64,000 nt of DNA from Hydrotaea diabolus (GCA_963513945.1 OY740718.1:48984130-49048129), one strand, 5' to 3'; shown: positions 1-12,566, counted from the first letter of the stretch. The notes: a model not told the origin generated them from the letters alone. Translations and numbers: made by a program.

Positions 1-1810
1 ACATAAATAAATTTCAAAAAAAAACAAAACTAACATCAGTTACCACTACCAACAACAACATTTGGCGGCAACAGCAACAATAAAACATAAATCGCCGATA
101 AATGTTGTTGATATTGTTCTTTTTGTCGAATGGATGGATATTAATCCCAAGAACATAAGAACCACGAAACAACCCACCGACGCCTGATGATGGTTCCCAC
201 TGAAAGAGCACAGAATAAATCTGAACGTTGTTCAGATTTGAATTGAATCGAAGTGAAGTGAGCAGCAGCAGGAAGAACACGAAAGAGAACAGACACACAC
301 ACACACAAAACATGTTTAAATTTGTTTTATGAGAAAATTATTTATGGTTGTCGCATATTTTTTGTGTGGTGTTTGCATTTAATCTAGATTCGGTTGCTGT
401 TTCTGATGTTGCACAATGCAAACAACATCAGCAGCAACAACAATTGTAATAACAATAAAAATCATATTTATATACTGTAGACGAGTACATATTTATAGTT
501 ATACGTATGTATGTCTAAGTATTTGTTTTCGTCTTACAAATTTTCAGTTTGAATTTGAGTGTTGGTTGGTGTTGTTTCGTTTTAAAGAAAATATTGTTGT
601 TGTCGTTTCTCCGATATTTTTTTGTAAATTTTCTCTAAAGGGGGAAAAGTAAAAAATTGAATGTGCCTGAATAAACGGATGACTGAATCGCCAGTGTTCG
701 TGCGTGCGCTCTGTGCGATAAACGAAAACCGGACCGGACCTACTTAAGGGTTAAATAGCTTAAGTAGTAAATTAAGAATTTTTGTGTTTTTTTTCCTTCT
801 GTTTTGATATAGCAGATACGCCGCTTGAGTATGCCTGGTTGGAGTGGTGGCTGGAGTACGTAGGTTTTTTTTATTATTCTTTTGAATTTCATTAAATGCT
901 AACTAAGTATTGAAACCATTAACGAATTTGTGCCTACTCAATTTATATTTCATTCAGACAGGCGACATGCGAGGAACTTGCCAACTGTTCGTTCTGGCCA
1001 GAGAACACTGGTGTTTTTTTAATTTTTATTTTTTTTAGGGAAAGAATTTTTATGTAACATTTGTTCACATGTCATTGGAGTGGGATTTGCTGAGCTGATA
1101 ATCTTACAGAAGCTTTGTCATAACAATTAATACACAACGATTAAAAGAAAATGCTATTTGCCTTTGTACAGGGTGATTCATTATGTTGAAAATAGCTTTA
1201 TTGGAATCCATAAAATTTTAATGAAACTGTTTTCAGACTGACGCGACATGACAAAAAAAAAAAAAAACGTTTTCGTTGTGATGCTGTCTGCCTTTTATAT
1301 ATCGTCGGTGTTCCCAGCAAAAGTCCTATGTTTTTTTACGATACTTTACAGGAGAGCCGAAAAGCTGTTGCATTTATTCTTTTCGTGTAATTTTCGAAAA
1401 TTAGTAATTGCAGTCAATTCGATTTGTCACATTTTAAATAAAAAAATATTTGTTTTTTTTATCAGCGTACTAGACATCTAGCGATGTGCGGAGAAATGTA
1501 TTGTTGTTGCAACCTGCTTTCGATTTATAATGGACAAATCCATCCAAGGACTAAAACAACATCTGTAAAAATCACACTTTTGGGGGGTATTTTGTATAAG
1601 TCAGTACCATGGGATTGACCTAAACTGCTGAAACTAGAAGTGAAACTGTCTTTTGGACAAGGCCTATTTTGAATTGATTATGAGCCAAATCGGTAAATGG
1701 TTTGATATGTACCCCATACCTTTCCGTGTTCAGGTACAAGGGCTCTAGTAACTGATCTCGATGGAATTTGACACGAAGTAGATTTATGGCACGGAAACTA
1801 ACTGTTTATA
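1..1810. other. Non-coding AT-rich stretch
   Basis: No supportable gene. There is an (AC)n run at 293-306 and CAACAA-type simple sequence near 40-90 and 415-440. A GGGTGATTCA string at 1171 resembles the outer bases of the DD41D elements found later in the window, but no matching second end or transposase similarity is nearby. The short open frames here have biased, poly-F/K/V composition typical of chance frames in AT-rich DNA. Confidence 0.6.
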
Positions 1811-1970
1811 CAGGGCTGTCATAGAAACCATGTCGGTTTTGCTAATTGTCGTTTTTGCAAACTGATGTTGGTTTCATTTGGTGTCATGAAACCAAGTTGG
1901 TTTTGTCCGTTTCGAATGTAAATAAATCTAATGTTCGAATCAGCTGTTGCTGATAAAACCGATAACACTA

Positions 1971-2807
1971 CACGCAGAGAAAAGATATGGTTACTATATG
2001 GTCACGGCAACAATAGTATGTTAGTATGGTCGTCGCAACCATAGTATTGTTTTTGAATTTCATTTTGACACTAGTATAATTGCGGCAATATTAATATTGC
2101 TGAAATGTAACAAAAGTATTGTTGCCAAATTTAAAAATAAAAAAATATGGTCGTAGCAATAATATAAATATAGTTGGTGGGGCAAAAGTATTGTTTTCAT
2201 GGATTTTATGTTAACAATAACATAATTACAGCAACCATACCGACAAAACCTTATTTTTTTAATTTGACAATGTTATTTTTACGATTCTTATGCAATAATA
2301 GCAATAAAAATTATATTTTTTTAAAAAAACTACGTATTAGTACAACTAAAATATTTTTAATAAATGATTTTTTTACTGTTAAATAAATCACTTCTATTGT
2401 TACATAACTTACTTAATAAAATTCTTTATTTTATTTGTATTCCAGTCTTTACAAACAATTTTGTCGATCATAGTATGGTTGTGCGTTAGTCATACTATAG
2501 TTGTGAGGATCATACTATGGTTGTACGTTAAACAAACTATGGTTATGAGGATCATAATATGGTTGTGGGGATCAAAGTATGATTGAATCTGAATAATAAT
2601 ATGGTTGTGGGGATCATAGTATGGTTGTGTGTGAATGATTCTATTGTTATGTGGACCATAATATTGTTATGGGGATCATAGTATGGTTGTGTGTGAACCA
2701 TTCTATTGTTGTGATGACAATAATATTGTTGTGCCACAATCATATAACCAACAATAGTATGATGCTCTTCGAATATTGTTACCTCAACCATATTTTTTTC
2801 TGCGTGT
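1971..2807 (+). mobile_element. Array-bearing TIR element, copy A (complete)
   Basis: The ends are CACGCAGAGAAAA at the left and the reverse complement of CACGCAGAAAAAA at the right, and TA flanks both sides (1969-1970 and 2808-2809). The left half (about 300 bases) is rich in ATATGGTT and CAATATTAATATTG (a perfect 14-base palindrome at 2086-2099). The middle is AT-rich. The right half (about 2460-2790) is an array of imperfect 18-20 base units built on ATAGTATGGTTGTGNGGATC. No transposase similarity. The open frames through the array are repeat artefacts. TA flanks are compatible with mobilisation by a Tc1/mariner-type transposase, but this is inference. Confidence 0.85.
2460..2790 (+). repeat. 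Imperfect tandem array inside copy A
   Basis: Units of about 18-20 bases repeat a core of CATAGTATG or CATACTATG, followed by GTTGTG and a GGATC or GTGAA spacer. The arrays in the other three full or near-full copies (15.84-16.23, 23.47-23.75 and 37.86-38.17 kb) share the same consensus, so the array belongs to the element and not to the locus. Confidence 0.85.
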
Positions 2808-2927
2808 AGTTTTCATGACACCAAAGCATTTTTTCTTATCGTTTTCAAAACCAATAGTGACAACATTGGTTTCTATGACAGACCTGATAATTTAGACCAT
2901 ATCGGTCCTTGATTTTATGCAGCCCTA

Positions 2928-2961
2928 CAAAGGTCCCTTCCGATTTTAGGAGGGACCTTTG
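2928..2961. repeat. Hairpin, 11-base perfect stem
   Basis: CAAAGGTCCCT (2928-2938) is the exact reverse complement of AGGGACCTTTG (2951-2961), with a 12-base loop. It lies 42 bases beyond the outer TIR element. No T-tract or neighbouring gene suggests a role. Confidence 0.7.
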
Positions 2962-3320
2962 ACACTCTGATAGCCACAGTTATTGTCTGATCTGGACTAA
3001 ATGTAGTACAAAATCGTTCTAAGGAATGGCAAGGTTGAGGATCTAGACCAGATTTAACCATATAGAATAAATGATTTAGAAATTGAAAACATTATTGTAA
3101 AAGGCCTATGTGAAGAAAAACACATTTTATGATAAGTACTATAAAGCAAAGCACATAGACCTTATTTTAAATCCTGAACCAATATAGATATCGAAAAACT
3201 ATTTAGTGGCTAGATGTATGACCAATAGGACTACTAAAAGCGACAATAAAAAAATCAAAAGTTTACATATAGGACTTCTGCTGGGAACTACGACGATATA
3301 TTCATTGCTAATTCTAGTCT

Positions 3321-3450
3321 AGCTAGTAGATCAATTAACTCATTCCGTTCCACGTCGCAGTTGCCTGGCGAACAGCATCGACCCTAGCTAGTAGATTGGA
3401 CAACTCTTTCCGTTTCACGTCGCAGTGGCCTGGCGAACAGCATTGACCCC
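3321..3450 (+). repeat. 65-base tandem duplication
   Basis: Two copies in tandem (3321-3385, 3386-about 3450) begin AGCTAGTAGAT and share CACGTCGCAG and CCTGGCGAACAGCAT, with scattered differences. They are more GC-rich than the surroundings. No third copy is seen. Confidence 0.8.
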
Positions 3451-3850
3451 CAAAATCGACCCCAGTGTAGAAAAAAATAAAGATGTCGTTCTAAGCTTAA
3501 GTACAGTCTGTGAAAGAAGCGCAAACGTTCCCAGTAGGCGTCCTGGGGTCAAGTGTCTCCAAGTCAACACTACTGTCTACTATTTTGGTTGACATTGTCA
3601 ACGAAGGGCCTACACTTCTTATTATGCCTGTGGGAGTATACATTGTATCGAAATAGCTTAGATATAGTTCACGGACAAAGCTCTGATTTTTCTTTACTTT
3701 TTAAGGGCGGTAGGAAATTAAATTACGAGAAAAAAAAATTATGTGAAAAATACTAAATATTGTCTAGTGTGGACATCTAGTAAAAAAAAGCCAAAAGTGT
3801 TTGCAACGATTATTTAAATGTACAATCGAATCTCTAGTTCCAATGAATCC

Positions 3851-3879
3851 ATATGATAAGAATGTAGTTCTTATCATAT
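3851..3879. repeat. Hairpin, 12-base perfect stem
   Basis: ATATGATAAGAA (3851-3862) pairs exactly with TTCTTATCATAT (3868-3879) across a 5-base loop. Isolated, with no obvious gene context. Confidence 0.7.
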
Positions 3880-6800
3880 ATAATTGATTAAAAATTCTGA
3901 ATGTAGACAATCCAATGTCATTAGTGGATTCTCAATGGCAATCACATGTGAAATGTCTGTAGATGAAAGCATTTCCCGGGATATATTTGGTCAGTACGAG
4001 TAGCACTGGTGACAACGTCAATAGTGAATCAGTTTAATTTTACTATCGACATTTCCTACAGTTTACGTACAGGTTATCAATTTTCGTCCACAAGTCTCAA
4101 CAGTAAGACTGTCCCAAAAACAGAATATTGATTGCAATGTCTTAGGACGCGACGCGACGCCGGCAATTTCCTATCGGCTTAAAACTCTGTTCGTGAGTGT
4201 AAGAATTATATCAAACATAGCTCGGGAGAAGCTTTCCCGATTGTAGCTTTATAGGATGTTAACGAGTTTTTTATGTAACATTTAAAGAAGTATTGAGCTT
4301 CAAAATAGACGCTACTTTGGGCTCAGCAAACGGCTACCAACCTTCTCTCAAAGTACAAAAATATTGCTTTTCAACCCGAATCCCGCATAAAATTTTTGAT
4401 ATACGAGTATATAGAAGTACTCGTAGTACTGATTTGGCTGATCCCTCAGATCTTGGAGTTTTAACTGTAAACAAAAGGGTCTGGTAGAACGAAATAATTT
4501 GCCTCAAAGACCGGTACATTTACCTCTTTCCTGATTGTAATGAAGGTTATATCCGCTATTAATCCCAGACCGACCACTGTTTCCCAATGCTATTAAATGC
4601 TTACTAGTATGTCCATTTGTCACATGCACTCGTAAAACTTAGTTCGATCCCCATTACCTTTGATTGCCAGTCATTCTCGTCCACTGTTTTTATTGCATTT
4701 CATTAAGTTCGTTTTGTTAACAATTTATTGGGTACTTAGCCAAGAAGAAGGAGAAGGGGGAAGCCAAAAACGTTTTCGAAAAACATGGCTAATACCATTT
4801 ATTAACCGAAAAGCAAACAATCGGCCAGCCAGACAAGAAATCACTCGGGCTAATTGTTTAAAAGTGTGAATGACAATTTTCTGAACTCAATTGATAAGAG
4901 GCGGCTTGGAAAAAAGGCGACAAAATACAAAAACAGCTGCAACAACAACTAGAAACGAACAACATCAAAAGCCGATTGCCGATATGCAATTGTTTTTTTT
5001 TTAAATTTTCGTGTTGTTATTTGTTATAATTTCCTTTTTGTTGTTGTCGGTGTCTGTGCGTTGCTGCTGCCGACGCTGCTGATGTTGTTCACACCGAACA
5101 CGTGACCTGTAGACCTAATAAACAAAATACGTTACAACAACAACAAAAAGGTAACAACAGCAACGTACAATTTTTTATAGCAACAACATTTTTATACCAA
5201 AAAGCAACAACATCGACGACAAACAACATCGAACAGCACACATCGGCGCATTGCATTCATTGTTCGTTCTCTGTGGCGGCACACGACGATGACGACGAGT
5301 GCACAGGGGGTACATACGATTGCAACGAGTGAATATAAAAGAAGAAAAACCAACAACAAAGATATTTTAAAGAGGTTTAGTTCACACAGTACAATTTGTT
5401 GGTTAACATTTTGCTGGATTGAGATTAACGCACAAAATTAAGTTGTAAAATTGAACAAAAGTATACTCTAAATTATTTATTTAAATTGAAATAAGTTTAT
5501 TCCAATATAAATTACCCAATATAAATTACCCAAGTTTTTTTCTATGCGAACAACTCAGGTGGTAACGTTAGTTGTGTGCATCCAAACGGAGAAAAAATCC
5601 CTTTTCGAGAATTTACTGACTTTAGCCTGGTACAAAAAGTTCGTTCATGTAAAAAACATAAATTGCCAAAAAATTAGTTAAAATTACAGTTTGTCATGAT
5701 TTTTTTTTGAAAAAAAAACAGATATGACGATTGGGGTCCCTAGAAAATCCAAAATTTCAGGTGTGGGCAGTGTATCAGACAAATTTCAGTGTGCCTGATA
5801 TTTCTGTTTTTTTTTATTATATGGAGTTTGACACATTTTTACGTGTTTGTTTAATTAAATGAAGTTTGACGCATTTTTTCATGAATAGCTAAGATCTGCA
5901 ATAGATTTTAAAAAATATGTTGTCGCAAGGAAACCAGAGTTATGTAAAATTAGGGAACTTATTTATTATGAGAAGAGTTTATTCCCGCTATTTTCCGTTT
6001 CCCGCGAAAGCGGGCAAAATATCAAAATTTTTCGGTATCCCGGCCGGGAAATATTATGAATGTCAATTTGCCTGGCGTTGAACCATTGTTTATTAGAAAA
6101 ATTGGAGAATACTATACACATATCAAACAGTCTCCTTTTTAAAATTTTAAATTACTTAAATGACACTGTTCAGCACCATACACTTCTTAAGAAATTGCGG
6201 TCAAATAAATCAACCTAGGATCCCTAAAGTTTCCATGGTCATACGCTGTTTGAGATTGTAAATGGGAGAAATCGGATCAGGGGTGGAAAAGTTTCCCCTT
6301 TAGGGTTTAAACATATGGATTGTTAAGCAAATATACTTTTTTGAGTATTTCCTTAATACCTACATTATAATTTATTTGTGGACGGACAATGGTTAAAATG
6401 GGTACTGTTTGTTGGGGACACACTTAATACCCGCAGTGTGTCCCCAATATCGATCTTTTCTTGCCAACGAGACTACATTTGTACTTTGGGCAATATCGAC
6501 ATCAAGATTTTATTAAATCTCAGAAAAATGTATTTATTCTAAATTGATCTTTATTTCTAGTTCCTGATTAAGGACTTTTGGTGTATCCCTCTTAAACTAT
6601 ACTCAATCTGACAAAAACATGCTACAACCTAATTAAAAATTAACCTTTTGAGCTCGATTTAAATAGAGAAAACGAGGAGGAAAAATTGCAAAATGAGAGA
6701 AATGTAGTTAATTTTCATAGCAGTGTTGAAAAACAGAAATTTTTATTTTTAATAATTACATTCTGTATGTCGTTGGGGAATTAACATCGGTTCAGGGTTA

Positions 6801-8769
6801 GCAACACTGTCCGACAATACCCTATTTAAGGAACGAACGGAAAGCTTCTCTCACTTCAATTTTGAATGTCGGTAGCATTATATTGAGTACGGTTTACATG
6901 GCAATTATACTAGACATGGTGCAGGCAGCTGTTCCTACCCGGTTTGGAGCCTTGGTAGCTTTTGTGATAGGACTTCACCATAGACGGCCAACGGGAGGTA
7001 TTAAGAAACAAACAAAAAAAAATTCACCAAATTGGTGAGGTGTCTATAGACCAACTTGCTGATCAGAAGATGCAGTGAATTTTTCACGAGAAGTTTTTGC
7101 TCGTACAGATTCCGTTTTAACCGTCATGCACTGGTTTGTACATTGGCTTATTGTGTGATAGTCACGCACCCGGTGTGTTAAACCATGACAGGAAACATAT
7201 ACATAAAACAAAAATATTGGCCCAATGAAATAGCCGCAATATTGATACCAGGTCTGATCAATTTGATTTTATAAGAAAAAAAACTAGAATTCCTTTCTTG
7301 AAAATATATTTCCCCCACAAACCGTAACATCTGAACCGGACTAAACGTGTATAGCAGAGCAGCCGGCACCGACAATCGTTATCGTTATTTTAGGCTATCG
7401 ACAGCATAGTGCGGTCACATTTAACAGCCACAGCTTCTTATGCATAACATTTAGAAGCCTCCATATACACTCGCTCACGTTGTGGTGTTGCTATTATATA
7501 GTCTTACCGATCACTTTGTGGTTGTTGTTGCTTCAGTTTTTCTTTTGTTAATACTTGTTTAAAGTTGAATGCACGAAAAAACATTTCATTCATGCGTTTT
7601 ATTGAATGATTACTTACGTCCACTCACCACTCACTGTACCTACACTCGTAACGAACGTACCTCGTACATGAATTTATGAATGAATGTCGCTGATCGAAAA
7701 GACCACGCTACTATCGCCAACATGTGGCCATAAGATGAGATGTTACACAAGCGGAAATTATATTCAAAAAGAATTTCAGATTCGTAACATTTTGAATCAG
7801 AGACTCCAGAATAAACTGGAGAAAGATAAAAGGGTAGTGTAATCTTTGAGGCAAACATTTTGTTTTAGCTGGAAAATTTTGATACGTTACATACTCGTAC
7901 AAGGAATTTTATAGGTCGGTCCATTGTGTTGACATGTTACTTTGTAGTTACATATGTTAGTAAGCTTAAGGCTGTGTGACAATGTCCAATAAATGGTAAA
8001 GGCCACGGTTTACCACTTAACTTGATATCTGATGTGTAAGGCACTGTTGATTACACTCTGGATGAATCTGGTTTTTTGCCTTGAAAAATTTTACCCTTGC
8101 ACCAGACAAAGAAGCAGGGAACAGTCGAACTCCTGGTCAGAGGATGTGTGCCGACTCATGAACTAACAAGTAGGTAACGAGGTATCTAGGAATTGGCATA
8201 GCGCGGAGTCTACCTCATTACTGTAGTGTTATCGAGCTAAATACATTTATAAATAATTGAATCGCTGAGTATAGTGGGGGCATATGGAATGCATTTTAAC
8301 CAGCAATGGGGTCTGTCTGCCCACCCACTAACTAAAACTTATCTACGATTCGGCTTAATAGTGCCTTTTTGGTGTATCGTGCTACAGGCCAATGCCAGAA
8401 AACTTTTAGACAGACGAGCGATCAAGGCTGAAAATGACATATTTCAACTGAAATAAATGAAATAATTATAAAACAAAAAAAGACAATTAAAACTTGTAGT
8501 AGAAAAAAATCCTGGCGGTATTCTCAGACCTATTCTCAGACCTTGCTTTCCTTAATACCCATCCCAACTCATGCTTTTTACCAAAGTAGCACTCATTTTG
8601 TATGTAAAGTATAGTTGCATCTTCAGTTTGCAGGCGTACTATTTATGGATTGTCTGTGGATATTGTCCCTATTCGGACCCGACAGTCCTCACCAATGCAT
8701 GATGGCAATCTTTGGTAGACTTTATGAATTGTGTAAATTTTTATTTAGCGCTTGCTCTATTCCCCTGAA

Positions 8770-9420
8770 AGTTCCTGGTGGTTATGAGGAAACGGCTAGA
8801 GAATGTCCTGTTAAGCAGAGAATATACCTAAGAGAAGCCTAGAAACTGCCTTTTTAATAAGAGGATTCATTCTCAATTACCACTTAAGCTGATCGGTTAT
8901 TCACGAGCAACTCAAGTTGTATGGGCTTCCAAACTTCTGCTGGTTTCCGGTAAGAAAAAGGTAATGCTATTAAGACATCATTTAGTGACGAGAGGAAAGT
9001 ATTTTCCAACTTAGAAGGAGCGACTAATGGGTTTTTATACTTTAATTTTTCCATGCCAACTTTTCAGTAGTTGTGAAGAGCCAGCAAGAGGATGTTGTCC
9101 CTAGTCCGATCGAGATAGGCCAGATACTTCTTTCTTAATTAGCTGATGAACTTATAATGAAGAGAATCCTCGACCACAATCCATGGGAAGTATAAGTTAA
9201 ACTTAGTTTAAACTTTATAGCTTTAACCTAGCGCTGCCGTGTAAACTTCTAACGGCTGTCAAGAACCAGTGGGACCAAGACCCACTTATATAAAAGACTA
9301 TATCTGGCTGAATTCTTCAAATTTGTAGTCACGCTTCTCCCTTCTGCTGATTATAAGGACCCGGCAAGAGAATATTCTTCCTAGTCAGTGCGAGACTTCC
9401 TTCACAGAAGGCCGGAGACT
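8770..9420 (+). repeat. Three degenerate units at about 280-base spacing
   Basis: Related strings occur at about 8796 (GGCTAGAGAATGTCCT), 9076 (GCCAGCAAGAGGATGTTGTC) and 9356 (CCCGGCAAGAGAATATTCTT). Each follows a short TTCC/CTTCT-rich stretch, and the last two are followed by CCTAGTC. The spacing is close to 280 bases both times. This looks like the remains of a long-period tandem repeat. Similarity outside the cores is weak. Confidence 0.4.
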
Positions 9421-10020
9421 TAAATTTTGATGCTTAAATAATTATAAAGACAATATGCGTGTTTTGTTGGTACTCGCTTATTAAACAAGTAAGTGGTCGC
9501 AAAGGCGATAATTTTCTTTGTATACAAGAACTCAATGGCTTTATGCATCATAAAACGTTTGATTTGAAAATTTTTATTTTGTAGAAAAAAGTTATTCAAG
9601 AAATATTAGAAGCGAATAATAACAGAGCTCACTTAAACTCGCTAAAGGATATTCTTAAATAACTTTCTTCCTAAAAATTAAAAATTGTTTAAAGTATTCT
9701 GTAAACAAAATTATTTTTATATCTAGTACAATGGTGTGAAGTTATTGCGTTAGCGATCTCCTAAGCGAGTTGCCAATAGAACACATGCAATATCTGTTAT
9801 CGAATTTTTTAAAGCGCTTCTTTTGAGATACACACTCGTCTGTACTTAACTTCCGAGTTTTTATCGGTTTTTGCGTTGTTACGATAATTTTTTGTTATTA
9901 TTTTGAAAGTCTGAGGTTTGTCGTCGAAGACGTCAAAACACACATTGAAATATGTTTTTTTGTTTAAATGAAATATTATTAATGCAAACAATTTATATAC
10001 TTTTGCAGTATACAAATGTG
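9421..10020. other. Non-coding AT-rich stretch
   Basis: No gene. Around 9740-9790 there is GCGTTAGCGATCTCCTAAGCGAG, which is similar in flavour to the arms of the AGCCGTG repeat family next door. It is too diverged to assign. Confidence 0.4.
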
Positions 10021-10575
10021 TTAATTGTCTTTAAACCCTCAGTTTAAAATGATTCGAACATTCAATTATCCAATCTTGTGTACACAAACCCAATTTGAAT
10101 TAGACGATAAAATCTCTTCTTGTTTGACATTTAAGTGCAGATAACAAATAACATATGATTTTATAAAGCAGGGTGCGCCATTTAGAACTTTTTGTTGGTT
10201 TAATAAGTCTGGTAACTTTTACGCGTTTCTTTAGCACTTTTAAGCCAACTCGCTTGCTAATCGAGTAAACTCAATAGAAATGCCAGTTTAGAAACCTTAA
10301 ACGGACACAGCTTTAGTTAAACGCCGCGTTCGCTACTAATGCTTAAATTGTCTTTGAACCCTCACTTAAAATTGATTTTAATATTCAACTGTCCAATATG
10401 GTGTAAAGGAATCGATTCGAATCATATGTTTTTATAAAGCAGGGTGTGTCGTGTAGATCAGCGTGTTGGTAAAATAGTCTGGTAACTCTTACTCGTTTCT
10501 AAAGCGCCTATAAACCAACTCGTTTGCTAATTAAACGAACACCGCTACAGTTAAACGCCTCGGTCGCTACTAATG
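10021..10575 (+). repeat. Two tandem partial copies of the AGCCGTG-family right half
   Basis: Unit 1 starts at 10021 and unit 2 at about 10343. Both begin TTAA(A)TTGTCTTTRAACCCTCA and then run through CATATG, TTTATAAAGCAGGGTG, GTCTGGTAACT and an ACTCGYTTGCTAAT segment, ending in a degenerate ACACAGCT or ACACCGCT and GTTAAACGCC. The same order of motifs occurs at 12.85-13.07 kb and at 33.37-33.55 kb, where it forms the right half of a TIR element. Unit 2 is shorter by about 90 bases. Confidence 0.75.
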
Positions 10576-11695
10576 TCATTCATGTTTTTTTTCGTATGGG
10601 TTGTGCATGGTTACCGTAAGTAGAGTGCTTAAATTAGGCTTTAATTTGAGGCATACCTTACATATATTTTTGTAACGATATTTCTTGTAGCGCTACTTGT
10701 AAATGTCTATATGGCTGGCTGTAAGTACAAAATTACTCGTATTTATGCATTAAATCTTCTGGACATTCGAGTTACATACTTTACATTTTTTTCCAACCCA
10801 TTGATGTACTTCATGTGTATAGAACTTTAACAAAAAACGAACCACAACGAAAATAGAAGAAATTGTGGCAGAAACACGTTCGGCGATTTCCGGCATGAGT
10901 AGGTTTCATTGAGAGAGAAAGAGGTTTCTTGCCGCCTTTGCTGTTGCTGCCGTTCTTAAAGTCGTCGTTGTCGCCGTCGCATTCATTCAGATAAACGCTA
11001 CCGAGTTTCGTTGGCACAGTAGTGATAAACTGAGTCTTCGACAATTTTGTCAAATGCAAAACGTATTCTCAGATTCTCAAGCTATTTTTTCGCTAGGTTT
11101 TGTTTTTTGCAATGATACTAGTTCATAGCGTATGCAGAGTGCTTGCTTTTAATTTGATTAATGATGACATTTGGCTGTTAAATAATTGTCAGTCGGCTGT
11201 AACTATTTGACCGACTGAGATTTATGGTCAAGAATTGTGTGTGTTACGTGCTAAACCCGTTGACACATAACGTCAAAAAGGAAGTGGACACACACACACA
11301 TCACGTACGAGCTACAAACGTAGGGCGTTTGTCAATGTTTAAAAGTATTCATTTTGTGTGTTGTTCGTAGAAACAGGAAGTTGGTTTCGGTAACAACGCT
11401 CGAGTGTGTTAAACATTCAAAAGATTGGTTAACTTCAATGATTAAGTCTAATGTTAAGCTACTGTTTTTTTTTCTATTTTTGTGCAATTCAACAAGTACT
11501 AATTTTGAACTTTCTGTTTATTTTCAGGTAATTACAAGGTACATTTAATATAAGTTCATAAACAGGTAGGAGATGAATAATTCTAATCGAACAAAGTCGA
11601 GATTATGCAAAGGATTTCTTAGCTTTGCGGAATATGTCATTAATCGTAGTAAAAAGCTAGCCATTGAATAAGTTGAAATGTTTTTTTTGTCTATA
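10576..11695. other. Non-coding
   Basis: No supportable gene. A (CA)n run lies at about 11287-11300. Reverse-strand open sequence at 10811-11059 has no recognisable domain and low-complexity S/G/K stretches. Confidence 0.5.
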
Positions 11696-12545
11696 TACGA
11701 AGGCAGATCAATATTTTCGAGACTTTTCAAATAAAGCAAAGTTTTTTTGTTTGCAAAAAAAATATTTGTCAACATAATCTTCTTTTAGCTCAATACACTT
11801 AGTCCAACGTTTCTCCAATTGTTGTACCCCTTCCACAAAATTGGATATTTCGTGGTTTATAAAATAGACATTTTTTTGATGAATAATTTCATCGTTGAAG
11901 CTGAAACTCTTTCCACCAAACCATGTCTTTAGGTTTGGAAATAGTCTCTGGGGACTAAATCCGGAGAATATAGCGGATGAGATACCAATTCGTAACCCAA
12001 TTCATGCAATTTTGCCATTGAGACTGCACCCATGCATTATCTTGACAAAATGGTAATCGCGGCACGCATCTTAAACCCAACCGATCATGTAAAATCGAAA
12101 CCACGCTGCCATATGAAACGCGTATGGCATCAACAATCTCACGCTCTTTTACTATTCGATCGGCCAACAGCATATCGTGGAATTTTTTTGACATTTTCGC
12201 GTGTATTGACCTCAATTGGCCGTCCAGAACGTTCAGCTTCATTTGTACTTGTGCGACCACAACGAAATTCTGTAAACCTCTTTTTTACCATTGAAATCGA
12301 TGGTACAGAGTCCACAAAGCATTTGTCAAGCTTTTCCTTGGTTTTATTGACGTTTTTTTATAAAAAATAATGTTTAATGACCGCTCGAAATGCACTTTTT
12401 TCCATTTTAACAAAATTCACGAGTTTGTATGTTTGAACACAAACTACATGACGGAACTCTCTTAAAATTTGACAGTACTCTATAAACAGTAATCTATTAA
12501 TTGGAACAGTGTGGAATTTCACATAACAATGAGAGATGCGGTCGT
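11696..12545 (-). mobile_element. Internally deleted mariner (DD34D), copy 1
   Basis: The low-coordinate end reads TATACGAAGGCAGATCAATA. It is followed by minus-strand similarity to mariner transposase in C-to-N order, and then by sequence shared with the relic at 27.8-28.5 kb as far as about 12540 (the ACACAAACTA-ATGACGG segment). The far inverted end has decayed. Against the usual mariner of about 1.3 kb, the whole central catalytic region is missing. The right edge abuts a copy of the AGCCGTG family. Confidence 0.85.
11955..12350 (-). pseudogene. Mariner transposase relic, central deletion
   Basis: A mariner transposase binds the element ends with an N-terminal helix-turn-helix domain and cuts with a DD34D nuclease. 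On the minus strand the order is: a diverged N-terminal part with RSGRPIEVNT in a shifted frame (about 12215-12240); LLADRIVKEREIVDAIRVSY and GSVVSILHDRLGLR, the second helix-turn-helix of mariners (codons at about 12167-12069); VPRL; then directly CQDNAWVQ, the motif around the second catalytic aspartate (codon 12039-12041). About 100 residues between VPRL and QDNA, including the first catalytic aspartate, are absent. Frameshifts separate the LHELGYE and HPLYSPDLVPRD parts downstream. It cannot make an active enzyme. Confidence 0.9.
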
Positions 12546-12566
12546 GTAAGTTTTTAAGCAAAATTT

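Larger units (their letters stand above)
1811..2886. mobile_element. Small TIR element (CAGGGCTGTC ends), split by a nested element
   Basis: The left end CAGGGCTGTCATAGAAACCA (1811-1830) is matched at the right by the reverse complement of 2867-2886, with one mismatch in 20. A second, inner pair of similar segments (TTTGGTGTCATGAAA near 1880; TTTCATGACACCAAA at 2811-2825) continues the inverted symmetry. Removing the element at 1971-2807 brings the arms together and leaves about 240 bases, the size of a MITE. The trinucleotide ATA abuts both ends and may be the target duplication, but that is weak. No coding capacity. I do not recognise the superfamily. Confidence 0.75.
2887..8600. other. Non-coding, few structured sites
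   Basis: No supportable gene in 5.7 kb. Visible items: hairpins at 2928-2961 and 3851-3879; a two-copy 65-base tandem repeat at 3321-3450; CAACAA-rich sequence at 4940-5270; a TATAAAAG at about 5334; and a short GC-rich hairpin near 6000 (CCCGC-GAAA-GCGGG) followed by CCCGGCCGGG. None connects to an open frame with recognisable similarity. Confidence 0.55.

Noticed and set aside
1165..1190. GGGTGATTCA as a DD41D terminus
   Set aside because: Ten bases only, no partner terminus and no transposase similarity nearby.
2552..2791. Open frame rich in H, N, T and I through the array (also at 15810-16064, 23525-23716 and 37870-38261)
   Set aside because: The frames exist because the repeat unit has no stop in one phase. 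The translation is the repeat itself and the frame is not kept at unit boundaries.
4640..4660. AGTTCGATCCCC resembling a tRNA B box
   Set aside because: No A box at the right distance upstream and no acceptor-stem pairing.
5325..5400. TATAAAAG followed by TTCACACAGT as a possible core promoter
   Set aside because: The initiator-like word is about 45 bases from the TATA, beyond the usual 25-30, and no transcript-like frame follows.
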